Shown piece by piece: positions 1-5,881 of a stretch of DNA of 13,769 nt. The DNA is taken from contig JBGAQU010000075.1 in assembly GCA_044220535.1 (NCBI GenBank), forward strand, positions 1 through 13,769, read 5' to 3'. The translations under genes and the position numbers were made by a program. Origin of the DNA: JBDHTS01 sp044220535. Its GTDB lineage: Bacteria > Pseudomonadota > Alphaproteobacteria > Micavibrionales > Micavibrionaceae. How positions within the stretch are numbered: the first letter of the stretch is position 1; the number at the start of each line of letters is the position of its first letter. A model generated the notes under the pieces. The model made no database searches. It was not told the origin of the DNA and saw only the letters and a program-made list of their open reading frames with translations.

Positions 1-444
1 CACAAGATATCCCGTCCCGACCGTAATGTTGCCTTTGCTGTCCTTATAAAAATGTTGCTTGGTGCCTTCGTTGCCCTGGATAAAATCCTTCGCCTCCTTG
101 TCCGGCACGCCGTTCAGGATCGGCTTGCCTTGGACGGGCGCGGCGCGGATGGCTTTCGGCGGCGCGGGCGGGCCATAGACTTCGCCAGACGCCGATTTAA
201 AATACACTTCGTTGACCTTCTTCGCAGTGTCGCTGCCTTCAAGAATATCGCCGCTGGGGTCCAGTCCATGATCGCGCTGGAGTATTTTGATACCGTCGCG
301 GACGCGGCCCGTCATGATTCCAGCCTTTGGCGCGGAATCTTCACCGGGGTCTAGGATATCCATGAACTCCAGCACGCGCTTGACCTTCAGCACATCGCTT
401 GGCAGGTTTTTTAAATTATTACCGACTGAACTTATCAAAGACAT
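1..444 (-). CDS. Peptidoglycan-binding plus GH24 (T4-type) lysozyme, partial at left edge
   Basis: This minus-strand gene begins with ATG at 444 behind a strong AAAGGAGA ribosome site and runs off the window after 148 codons, so the C-terminus is missing. Residues about 15-80 look like a PG_binding_1 domain (VKRVLEF..., then a GIKILQRDHGLDPSGD stretch followed by T-xx-KVNEV). Residues 81-115 are a proline-rich linker. Residues 119-148 open a T4-lysozyme fold: E126-G, D135 and T141 have exactly the E11/D20/T26 spacing of T4 lysozyme, in the context EGTKQHFYKDSKGNITVGTG. The enzyme would cut the glycan strand of peptidoglycan. It lies 19 bases after the tail tubular A gene, so it is either a virion-associated lysin or the endolysin; the N-terminus shows no signal peptide. 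The fold assignment rests on pattern recognition but the triad is convincing. Confidence 0.82.
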   Translation of the reverse strand, partial: MSLISSVGNNLKNLPSDVLKVKRVLEFMDILDPGEDSAPKAGIMTGRVRDGIKILQRDHGLDPSGDILEGSDTAKKVNEVYFKSASGEVYGPPAPPKAIRAAPVQGKPILNGVPDKEAKDFIQGNEGTKQHFYKDSKGNITVGTGYLV

Positions 445-463
445 TTTATTTCTCCTTTCAAAC

Positions 464-1033
464 TCAATACCGTGCTTTGATCAAACTGAAATCCTCGATC
501 CGTCCCGGCGTGTCCTGCTGGCTGTCAATCTGGCGGGCGCGGGCGAATTCGGTTTCGGCGAGGCGCATCATGGTTTCGGCGCGGCTGGTGTTTTCAGTGA
601 CGGGGATGCAGAATTCGGCGGAGAGCTTCGAGATCAGGACCGCGTCAAAATAGGGCGGGAATTCGGATTCGTCGGGGCGAAAGATATAGCTGAGCAGAAC
701 GTCTTCGGAGTCCGTATGCAGCGCGCCGCGCGCGAGGCGGTACTCCAGCCCCCTGCCCCGCCCGCCGGATCCAGCGGACAATGCACGAAGAAAATCTTCC
801 GGCAGGGCGTAGGCATAAGCGTAATCCGCGGCAGGCGGCGTTTCGAGTTGCGCCAGTTGCACCTGTCCGGTCGCGAAGCTCCAGCCATAGGCGGAAAGAA
901 GCGCGTCGCGCATAGGCGCGTATAAAGCACCGGCGATTTCAGATTGCGCGGTGCCGTCATCGAAGGATGAAATGGGCGCGGCGCCAAGGCGGATCAGCGC
1001 GCGGCTGCACAGGGCAATATCGGACAGGGCCAT
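464..1033 (-). CDS. T7-like tail tubular protein A (gp11-type)
   Basis: The product has 189 residues, close to the 196 of T7 gp11. The N-terminus (MALSDIALCSRALIRLGAAPISSF) and the C-terminal helix ending DSQQDTPGRIEDF are typical of the podovirus tail tubular protein A family. In T7 this protein forms a dodecameric ring between the portal and the tail nozzle. The ATG at 1033 is preceded by GGAGAATTCCC, a good ribosome site. It follows the capsid and the 79-aa gene and precedes the lysozyme gene, as expected from T7 order (8-9-10-11). A gp12-type nozzle gene should come next in a full T7 layout but is not the next gene here. The assignment is from sequence style plus synteny. Confidence 0.85.
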   Translation of the reverse strand: MALSDIALCSRALIRLGAAPISSFDDGTAQSEIAGALYAPMRDALLSAYGWSFATGQVQLAQLETPPAADYAYAYALPEDFLRALSAGSGGRGRGLEYRLARGALHTDSEDVLLSYIFRPDESEFPPYFDAVLISKLSAEFCIPVTENTSRAETMMRLAETEFARARQIDSQQDTPGRIEDFSLIKARY

Positions 1034-1064
1034 GGGAATTCTCCAATTTTAAGAGTAAAGCAAA

Positions 1065-1099
1065 CAGGGGCGGCGGCCTTTCGGCGCACGCCGCCCCTG
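1065..1099 (-). terminator. Leftward intrinsic terminator after the 79-aa gene
   Basis: Perfect 11-bp GC-rich stem (CAGGGGCGGCG at 1065-1075 with CGCCGCCCCTG at 1089-1099) around a 13-base loop. On the minus strand it is followed by TTTGCTTT. A second short hairpin (GAGCG/CGCTC, 1119-1132) lies just after the stop codon of the 79-aa gene. The position between the capsid unit and tail tubular A parallels the T7 Tphi terminator between genes 10 and 11. Confidence 0.65.
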
Positions 1100-1132
1100 C
1101 GACCGGCAGTTAGGGCGGGAGCGTCGGCGCTC

Positions 1133-1372
1133 TTAAGAATAGAGCGCGATGGTGACGCTGCTGCCGGTATTGGCTGTAACGATGTAAAACTTCGTGCCGG
1201 GCGTACCACCGGTCGCATAGGTGGCGATCAGCAGGTCGTTCACGCGCAGCATGTCGGCAGCATTGTTAAAATACCCGCCACCGGTGACGGCCGAGTCCGC
1301 TGTCGTGTAATGCCAGAGGGTGAAGTTATTGGCGTAGGCGAGAACGCTGAGGTTTGATGTGTTCAGGGACAT
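1133..1372 (-). CDS. Small capsid-adjacent phage protein (decoration-like), 79 aa
   Basis: A 79-residue protein beginning MSLNTSNLSVLAYANNFTLW, starting at ATG 1372 behind an ACGGAGAT ribosome site. It is rich in beta-forming residues, with no cysteine, signal peptide or membrane segment. Proteins starting with this kind of NLSVLAYANxFTLWHY stretch recur next to capsid genes in podovirus-like and prophage clusters. The role is not established to my knowledge. Its position directly downstream of the major capsid gene, and the likely high expression of that unit, would suit a head decoration or head-completion protein, but this is inference. It is followed by two hairpins, the larger one a probable terminator. 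Confidence 0.7.
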   Translation of the reverse strand: MSLNTSNLSVLAYANNFTLWHYTTADSAVTGGGYFNNAADMLRVNDLLIATYATGGTPGTKFYIVTANTGSSVTIALYS

Positions 1373-1410
1373 TGTTATCTCCGTTAATAAGTTGCGCGTT
1401 GCGAGTTATG

Positions 1411-1436
1411 AGTTGCGAGCGCGATTACTCGCAACT
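1411..1436. repeat. 9-bp perfect hairpin in capsid/79-aa intergenic gap
   Basis: AGTTGCGAG at 1411-1419 pairs perfectly with CTCGCAACT at 1428-1436 around an 8-base loop. The surrounding bases 1391-1450 contain further TTGCGAGTT-like direct copies. The hairpin has no T-run on either side, so it is more likely a small dispersed-repeat unit or an mRNA stability element than a terminator. Confidence 0.45.
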
Positions 1437-1449
1437 GGAAACTCAAAAC

Positions 1450-2283
1450 TTAGTCTGGGGTTTCGTCGCATTTGATTTCGACAACGCCTGCGTCGTCGAT
1501 CAGGGATGCGCCCTGGCTCATCATGTTGTTGACGAAGTGGGCGGCGCGGTCGCCGTGCCAGGTGATATCGGTCTGGACATCGGATCCCGAAGCATGGCCG
1601 ACAGCCGTTTTGTGATACCAGAAGCAGGAGCGGATATCGCTGCCATCAATCGGCAGGCCCGAATGCGGCATCCACAGCGTGCCGAGCCAGCGGCGCGCCT
1701 GTGTCGCCTTGAACGGCAGATCGTCCGATCCGACATAGTCTGAGCTGGAGAATTCATCGATCTGTAACAATTCAGACCATTGTTTCCAGCCGACCACGGC
1801 GTAGCGTTCGCCGTCATCCGGGATATCGTTGGCGCCGAGGATCTGAAATGCGCTCATCACCTTGCCGATGGTCATGCCGGTGTTGGCGTCGGCGATTTCC
1901 TGACCGCCGGTAACCCCCGAAAGCGCAGTAATGATCATCTCATCCGTTTTGCGGCCCAGCGCGTAAGCGCCCGCATTGGCGATGACCTGGCGTTCGTCGA
2001 TGTTGACTTTCAGTTCATCGAGACGGTCGATCCAGTCACCCGCATAATAATCGTTCAGCGTGCATTCGACCGTGGTGTGGGACAGATTCATCACCGGCAC
2101 CATGCCATGGGTGGATTTTGTGGACGCCGTGCCCTTGCCGACCTTCTGGAAGACCGTGGACGCGCCGTTGACGTTGTTGATGGTGCGCACGGTGCCGCGT
2201 AGTTTGGAGCCCTGGCGCTGATACGCCTCATGCACTTCGCGTTCGAACTGCTTGATAAAGGCGTTGTCGATAGAAATAGACAT
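1450..2283 (-). CDS. Major capsid protein, T7-like phage type
   Basis: A 277-residue protein starting at ATG 2283 with an AGAGGTT ribosome site. It reads as an HK97-fold podovirus major capsid protein of a compact type (T7 gp10A has 345 residues). The N-terminal FIKQFEREVHEAYQRQGSKLRGTVR, the central DWIDRLDELKVNIDERQVIANAGAYALGRKTDEMI and the C-terminal FWYHKTAVGHASG...ITWHGDRAAHFVNNMMSQGA are typical of the family; the last stretch is the conserved P-domain/A-domain end. It should form the icosahedral head shell, assembled on the scaffold encoded at 3079-3765. The scaffold gene is separated from it by an opposite-strand PilZ gene, which is unusual. Expression should come from the promoter at 2470-2498 with a palindromic operator, through a structured leader. 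Confidence 0.88.
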   Translation of the reverse strand: MSISIDNAFIKQFEREVHEAYQRQGSKLRGTVRTINNVNGASTVFQKVGKGTASTKSTHGMVPVMNLSHTTVECTLNDYYAGDWIDRLDELKVNIDERQVIANAGAYALGRKTDEMIITALSGVTGGQEIADANTGMTIGKVMSAFQILGANDIPDDGERYAVVGWKQWSELLQIDEFSSSDYVGSDDLPFKATQARRWLGTLWMPHSGLPIDGSDIRSCFWYHKTAVGHASGSDVQTDITWHGDRAAHFVNNMMSQGASLIDDAGVVEIKCDETPD

Positions 2284-2396
2284 GGAAGTAACCTCTTATA
2301 TGTATGGGTTGAAAGAGGCGCGCCGGGCGGTTACCGGTGATACGGCCGTACGGTCGTGCGATGTTGTCATCGGGCAGGCAAAGCCTGTTTTCCGCA

Positions 2397-2432
2397 TAAG
2401 AAAACCCGCCCTGTCATGGACAGGACGGGTTT
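2397..2432 (-). terminator. Terminator-like hairpin in the capsid mRNA leader (possible attenuator)
   Basis: A 14-bp stem (2402-2415 with 2419-2432, loop 3 bases). The single imperfect pair is C/A on the plus strand but becomes a G-U wobble in the leftward transcript. The leftward transcript also continues with TTTTCTT, whereas the plus side has only TTT. Both facts point to leftward function, inside the leader between the promoter at 2470-2498 and the capsid start codon. Confidence 0.6.
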
Positions 2433-2469
2433 ACCGGTACGGAAGATAGAAATATGGCGTTGCTGTCTA

Positions 2470-2498
2470 TTTATAGGATTAAAATCCTATTTAGTCAA
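2470..2498 (-). promoter_or_regulatory. Leftward sigma70-type promoter for the capsid unit
   Basis: On the minus strand TTGACT (2498-2493) and TATAAA (2475-2470) are separated by exactly 17 bases; each box matches consensus at 5 of 6 positions. The expected start is near 2463, giving a leader of about 180 bases before the capsid ATG. The spacer is filled by an 18-bp palindrome. Confidence 0.7.
2473..2490. promoter_or_regulatory. 18-bp palindromic operator in the capsid promoter
   Basis: ATAGGATT-AA-AATCCTAT is a perfect inverted repeat lying between the -35 and -10 boxes and overlapping the -10. With the next four bases it gives TAGG-N8-CCTATTTA (2475-2494), which is repeated at the same spacing at 7039-7058 beside the S24 regulator gene. 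It is a likely repressor site; the S24 protein is the obvious candidate but binding is inferred. Confidence 0.65.
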
Positions 2499-2534
2499 GT
2501 TAAAAAATGCATTTTTTTAAAATTTATCTCTAAT

Positions 2535-2563
2535 TTGATATTTCTATCGTAAAGTGGCATTAT
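2535..2563 (+). promoter_or_regulatory. Rightward promoter for the PilZ gene
   Basis: TTGATA (2535-2540) and CATTAT (2558-2563) are separated by 17 bases in an AT-rich stretch. The predicted leader to the ATG at 2656 is about 85 bases. The -10 box is only a 4 of 6 match. Confidence 0.5.
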
Positions 2564-2655
2564 ATAAGAAGAAGGCTATTGATAAAAAAAGCCCGCCAGC
2601 GGTTGAAGTTATAGGGTGCAAGCTGCTTCTTTGAGACGTTTTCGAGGGGGAACAT

Positions 2656-3042
2656 ATGCTGCACACATTCATCTCGTCCTTACTGGACAAGGTCAGTAAT
2701 GATTATACAGTCGTCAGCCGCCGCAGCCATCCGCGCCGGGAAACGGACCGGTGTGTCTGCGCCATGTACGGCCGCGCCTTCCCGGTTCATGACTGGAGCT
2801 TTGGCGGCGCGCTGATTGCCGCGGAAGAACGCATGTTCAGCGTGAGCCAGGATGTCGAGATGACCTTCATGTTCAAGCTGCGCAACAAGATCGTCGATAT
2901 ACGGGTCAACGGTCAGGTGGTGCGCAAGTCGTCCGGCATGATCGGCATCAAATTTGAACCGGTCAGCCAGACCATCCGCCGCCACTTCCAGCAGGTGGTG
3001 GATGATTCCATTGCGCAGGAATTCGCGAATTCGCAGGCTTAA
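2656..3042 (+). CDS. PilZ-domain protein (c-di-GMP receptor type), 128 aa
   Basis: A single-domain protein of 128 residues with a strong GAGGGGGAACAT ribosome site before ATG 2656. Residues about 20-110 form a PilZ domain. The arginine motif RxxxR is present twice over (R23xxxR27 and R28xxxR32, within RRSHPRRETDR), and the second motif DxSxxG is D46-W-S48-F-G-G51. These are the residues that bind cyclic di-GMP in known PilZ proteins. No membrane segment or partner domain is seen. It is the only plus-strand gene inside the leftward structural module, lies exactly between scaffold and capsid genes, and has its own promoter and a shared convergent terminator. It may be a cargo (moron) gene or a later host insertion. 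Which process it controls cannot be read from the sequence. Confidence 0.85.
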   Translation: MLHTFISSLLDKVSNDYTVVSRRSHPRRETDRCVCAMYGRAFPVHDWSFGGALIAAEERMFSVSQDVEMTFMFKLRNKIVDIRVNGQVVRKSSGMIGIKFEPVSQTIRRHFQQVVDDSIAQEFANSQA

Positions 3043-3072
3043 AAAAGCGGAAGGTTAGACCTCCCGCTTTTT
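3042..3072. terminator. Bidirectional terminator between PilZ and scaffold genes
   Basis: A 14-bp stem (3042-3055 with 3059-3072, loop TAG) with one A/C mismatch on the plus strand that becomes a U-G pair leftward. It has an A-run on one side and a T-run on the other, so either transcript ends in a U-tract. It serves the convergent ends of the PilZ gene (stop at 3042) and the scaffold gene (stop at 3079). Confidence 0.8.
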
Positions 3073-3078
3073 AAATTA

Positions 3079-3765
3079 TTATTCAGCATACATTTTTTTA
3101 AATCCTTCCGTCACCTTCGCAATAAAAGCCGGATCCTTTTTCTGCCAGTAGCGCGGGTCGCGCATCATGGATTGCAGATCCTGTTCGCTGGCGCTTTCAG
3201 ACGGCGCGGCGGATGCCATGCCGGGCGCATCGCCGCCTTTCATCATTTTATAAAGCGCCATGACGCCTTCGAAGGAGCTGGACAGGCTGCGCAACACATC
3301 GGGCGTCAGGTTCTTTTTGCCATAGGCTAGAAGCTGACGCGACACCTCGGCCCATTTTTCTGGTCCGCCGAATGCAGCGGCCAGTTTTTCGACTTCGCGG
3401 TCGGCTTTGTACGTATCCGAAATCTGTACGATCATCGGCACCAGTTTTTCGGCGGCCAGATCATAAACGGCCTGTACCTGTTCCGGCGTGAAGCCCAGCG
3501 CGTGAAGTTTTTTGTTCACGTCTGCATCGGATTCAAACAACCCATGACTGAGATCAATCGCGTAATCATCCGCCGTATCCGGCACACCCAGAGATTTCAG
3601 CACACGGCTTTTCCCTTCCGGCGTGTCCGGGCATGGCATCATGGTGGATAGTTTTTTCTCCAGGGCCAGGTAGGATGTCAACAAAGCATCGACACGGATT
3701 TCTCCGGTTTCCGGATCGCGGAATTTTTCGGGGATAGCGGATAATTTTGAGGTTTCTTCAGTCAT
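3079..3765 (-). CDS. Capsid assembly scaffolding protein, T7 gp9-like
   Basis: A 228-residue acidic, helical protein starting at ATG 3765 behind AAAGGAGA. The N-terminal IPEKFRDPETGEIRVDALLTSYLALEKKL segment and the C-terminal MMRDPRYWQKKDPAFIAKVTEGFKKMY segment are typical of podovirus scaffolds; the conserved C-terminal helices contact the capsid in such phages. The middle contains a SLGVPDTADDYAIDL motif seen in many scaffold proteins, then a Gly/Ala/Ser-rich linker around residues 175-192. It is shorter than T7 gp9 (307 residues), in line with the short capsid protein. It is the last gene of the unit that starts near 6995, and a terminator follows its stop codon. Confidence 0.82.
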   Translation of the reverse strand: MTEETSKLSAIPEKFRDPETGEIRVDALLTSYLALEKKLSTMMPCPDTPEGKSRVLKSLGVPDTADDYAIDLSHGLFESDADVNKKLHALGFTPEQVQAVYDLAAEKLVPMIVQISDTYKADREVEKLAAAFGGPEKWAEVSRQLLAYGKKNLTPDVLRSLSSSFEGVMALYKMMKGGDAPGMASAAPSESASEQDLQSMMRDPRYWQKKDPAFIAKVTEGFKKMYAE

Positions 3766-3793
3766 GGTTTTCTCCTTTGAGTTGATTCAATCA

Positions 3794-3825
3794 ATCGTCA
3801 TGCCCGCGGAGGCGGGCATGACGAT
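3794..3825. repeat. Palindromic dispersed-type repeat, 14-bp perfect arms
   Basis: ATCGTCATGCCCGC and its exact inverse flank a GGAG loop. The GTCATxCCCGC...GCGGGxATGAC style is that of short palindromic repeats scattered between genes in many bacterial genomes. It lies between the Bbp19-like and scaffold genes and has no T-run leftward, so it is not a classical terminator. Its presence inside a phage operon suggests acquisition after integration. Confidence 0.7.
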
Positions 3826-3844
3826 AAAATAATGATGGGCAAAA

Positions 3845-4123
3845 TTATCCCTGCCGTCCGGCCATGATCAAGCGAATGATCTGCCCCACCAACGCACGCT
3901 GGCCTTCGGCGTGGCGGATCTGGGCGTCGGATGCGTCCGTACCGTGGCAGCGCATGAAGGATATGGATTGCAGATGGTCGAGGACGATACGGCCATCATC
4001 GGTTCCAAACGCCCTTGCAAAGGCGCGTTCGACCGCGTGCTGATCCATGCGTTTCAGAATGGGCGGCATGAAGGGCCGGGTGTCCACGTCATTGTTAAAG
4101 TATTGTCGCAGCATCTTGAGCAT
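3845..4123 (-). CDS. Small phage protein, Bbp19-like, 92 aa
   Basis: A 92-residue protein starting at ATG 4123, with AAGGAGATACCGC upstream and a 29-base overlap with the end of the portal gene, so translation is probably coupled. The core pattern (AFARAFGTDDGRIVLDHL followed later by EGQRALVGQIIRLI) resembles the small Bbp19-type phage family, which is commonly found beside portal genes and has no role known to me. The N-terminal MLKMLRQYFNNDVDTRPF extension carries no recognised motif. The gene family is a moderate-confidence call; that this is a real phage gene is well supported by the ribosome site and overlap. Confidence 0.65.
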   Translation of the reverse strand: MLKMLRQYFNNDVDTRPFMPPILKRMDQHAVERAFARAFGTDDGRIVLDHLQSISFMRCHGTDASDAQIRHAEGQRALVGQIIRLIMAGRQG

Positions 4124-5600
4124 GCGGTATCTCCTTCGGTATGTCGTTGACCATTAAATCGCCAGGGACGCCCATCGCCTCACCCAGGAAGCGGGCGGCT
4201 TCCGGCAGGTTGATGGCGCTGGATGCCGCCGGGCCCATGGCAAGGACGGATGTGATCCAGGACAAAGTGGTTTGCACGTTGCGCTGCCCCTGTGCCTTCG
4301 CCAGCGGCGCGCGGTAATCCAGCTGGACATAGCGGCCATCCAGCGCGATATCCGGCACCTCGCCCCGCCGCCTTAAAATCGCGAAGGCACGTTTGACCAG
4401 CGGCGTCAGCAATTCACATTGCAGGCGGCCATAGGTCGCCCCCAGCACCATCGCCATATCGCCCGCGCGTTCCAGCACCTCCGTCGCCGTCATGCGCGGC
4501 GACTGCACGGGCGCGAGCTTGTCGACCAGCAGGGCGTGGCGAATGCGGCTGCGCAAATCCTGCAGCACCAGTTGCGAAATATCAAACCGCCCTGGCATTT
4601 CGAGAGGTTTCAAACCAGCGGAACCCACCGCCTTCGGAATGATCGCGCCGGGTTTCAGTTCGATATTGGCGGGGTTCAGCACGCCGTCATCATCCGCCTG
4701 CCAGATGCCTGTCACGGCGATGGAGGCGTTTTTCAGGATCAACTCCACCACCTTGTTGGCCGTCTTGATATCCGGCAGCGCTTTCATCACAGGTGAACGG
4801 CCATAGATTTCGCCCGGCGATTTCAGCCAACGGAAAGCGATCAGCGGCGTGTCGTTCAGCTGCAGGCTTTGCAGGATAACGGGCGCGCTTTCGTTTAGAA
4901 GCGCGATGTAAGTGTATGCCCCGCTTTGTTCCGGCAGAATGCTTTCCAGCACTTTGAAGGTATGCTGTGCATCCTTCATGCCGTCACGGACGATGGCATC
5001 TGGCAGTACGGCAAGCGGGAAACGATTTTTCAGCTGCATCAGTGTCAGATCCTGGCTGCGGAACGCACCGTCCAGAAGGCCGTGCGTTCCCTCCTCCAAT
5101 ACCGCGCTGCTTAATGGAACGGCGGAGAAACGGAAGGCAGAAAACGCGCCCGGCTCCGCCTCATCTATATAAAGCGCCGCCGTGCCGCCGACGATCAGAT
5201 CGAGATAAGCCTGATGGATTTCGACGATGAAGTTGGAGCGGTCGAAATGCGCCTGCAGGGTGCGTCCGGCTTTTTCCAAAGCAGGTGCAAGATTGGCGGC
5301 TTCCTGCGGCGACAGGTCGGGTCCCGGTTTCAAGCCGAACCATTGCGTCCAGGGCGGAGTCAGATTGGCCATCAGGCTGGCGGCCAGTTGTTCCACCGCG
5401 TCCATGGCAGTGGCATCATACAGCCGGTCCATGCGGTTGCGGCCGGATGTGAATCCGCCGCTGAACCCGTCATGCTGTGGCAGCGCGTATTCATAGACTT
5501 CGCGCCATAGCGATGTCCATGCATCGCGCCGCGCTTCCGCCGTGCGGAAACGGCGCATCACCGCCTCCGCGACCGCGGGGTCGTTTCTGGTGTTATCCAT
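4095..5600 (-). CDS. Head-tail connector (portal) protein, T7 gp8-like
   Basis: A 501-residue protein (T7 gp8 has 536) starting at ATG 5600 behind GGGAGAA. The N-terminal RRDAWTSLWREVYEYALPQHDGF, then RLYDATAMDAVEQLAASLMANLTPPWTQWFGL, the central IAFRWLKSPGEIYGRSPVMKALPDIKTANKVVELILKNA and the late SPRMTATEVLERAGDMAMVLGATYGRLQCELLTPLVKRAF are the hallmark blocks of the podovirus connector family (head-to-tail joining protein). It should form the dodecameric ring at the head vertex through which DNA is packaged and the tail is attached. It lies between a proline-rich small protein and the Bbp19-like gene. The reading frame is intact with no sign of decay. Confidence 0.93.
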   Translation of the reverse strand: MDNTRNDPAVAEAVMRRFRTAEARRDAWTSLWREVYEYALPQHDGFSGGFTSGRNRMDRLYDATAMDAVEQLAASLMANLTPPWTQWFGLKPGPDLSPQEAANLAPALEKAGRTLQAHFDRSNFIVEIHQAYLDLIVGGTAALYIDEAEPGAFSAFRFSAVPLSSAVLEEGTHGLLDGAFRSQDLTLMQLKNRFPLAVLPDAIVRDGMKDAQHTFKVLESILPEQSGAYTYIALLNESAPVILQSLQLNDTPLIAFRWLKSPGEIYGRSPVMKALPDIKTANKVVELILKNASIAVTGIWQADDDGVLNPANIELKPGAIIPKAVGSAGLKPLEMPGRFDISQLVLQDLRSRIRHALLVDKLAPVQSPRMTATEVLERAGDMAMVLGATYGRLQCELLTPLVKRAFAILRRRGEVPDIALDGRYVQLDYRAPLAKAQGQRNVQTTLSWITSVLAMGPAASSAINLPEAARFLGEAMGVPGDLMVNDIPKEIPHAQDAATIL

Positions 5601-5602
5601 GA

Positions 5603-5881
5603 TTATTCTCCCAGAAGGGTTTTATGGCCGGATGATCTTGTGCTGTCATCCAGTATGCCGCGGAAGCCGGTCAGTACCGTGCTAAGGCGGCCGCGGCTGC
5701 GATCCAGCAGGCTTTGCTGGCGCGCGGCTTCCGGTGTTGTCGCGGGCGCGTCATCCGGCGTTTCGGATGACGGCGTTTGCGTAACCGGGGTTGCGGCAGG
5801 CGTTACTTCTGGCGCAGGTACATAGACCGTCTGCACCTGCGGCACGGATGGCGCCTTGGGCCGCGATGTTAGGCTGCCCAT
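5603..5881 (-). CDS. Small proline-rich phage protein upstream of portal, 92 aa
   Basis: A 92-residue protein starting at ATG 5881, with a GGGAGGTG ribosome site and a 13-base overlap with the preceding gene. The N-terminal half is a Pro/Thr/Ala-rich low-complexity segment (residues about 8-55). The C-terminal part has RQQSLLDRSRGRLSTVLTGFRGIL and ends in a KTLLGE tail. Short proteins with an RxxLLxRxRGxxxTxxTGFRGxL block and a K-T-L-L-G-E end occur before portal genes in many tailed phages. Their role is unknown to me; the disordered N-terminus and conserved C-terminal tail suggest a binding peptide for the portal or scaffold, but that is inference. Confidence 0.7.
   Translation of the reverse strand: MGSLTSRPKAPSVPQVQTVYVPAPEVTPAATPVTQTPSSETPDDAPATTPEAARQQSLLDRSRGRLSTVLTGFRGILDDSTRSSGHKTLLGE

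Larger units (their letters stand above)
2284..2655. other. Regulatory region between capsid and PilZ genes
   Basis: A 372-base gene-free stretch between divergent genes. From left to right it holds the capsid leader (2284-about 2463) with a terminator-like hairpin and several small palindromes (TACGGCCGTA at 2341-2350, short CAGGC/GCCTG and CGATG/CATCG hairpins). Next come a leftward promoter with a palindromic operator and a very AT-rich block (2495-2570) containing a rightward promoter. The last part is a roughly 90-base PilZ leader ending in a GAGGGGGAACAT ribosome site. No open frame of note was seen. Confidence 0.7.

Noticed and set aside
2341..2350. The 10-bp palindrome TACGGCCGTA as a specific operator
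   Set aside because: It is short and single-copy in the leader, with no promoter box near it; probably part of leader secondary structure.
3794..3825. The 14-bp-arm hairpin as an intrinsic terminator of the Bbp19-like gene
   Set aside because: There is no U-tract after the stem leftward, and its sequence is that of a dispersed palindromic repeat.
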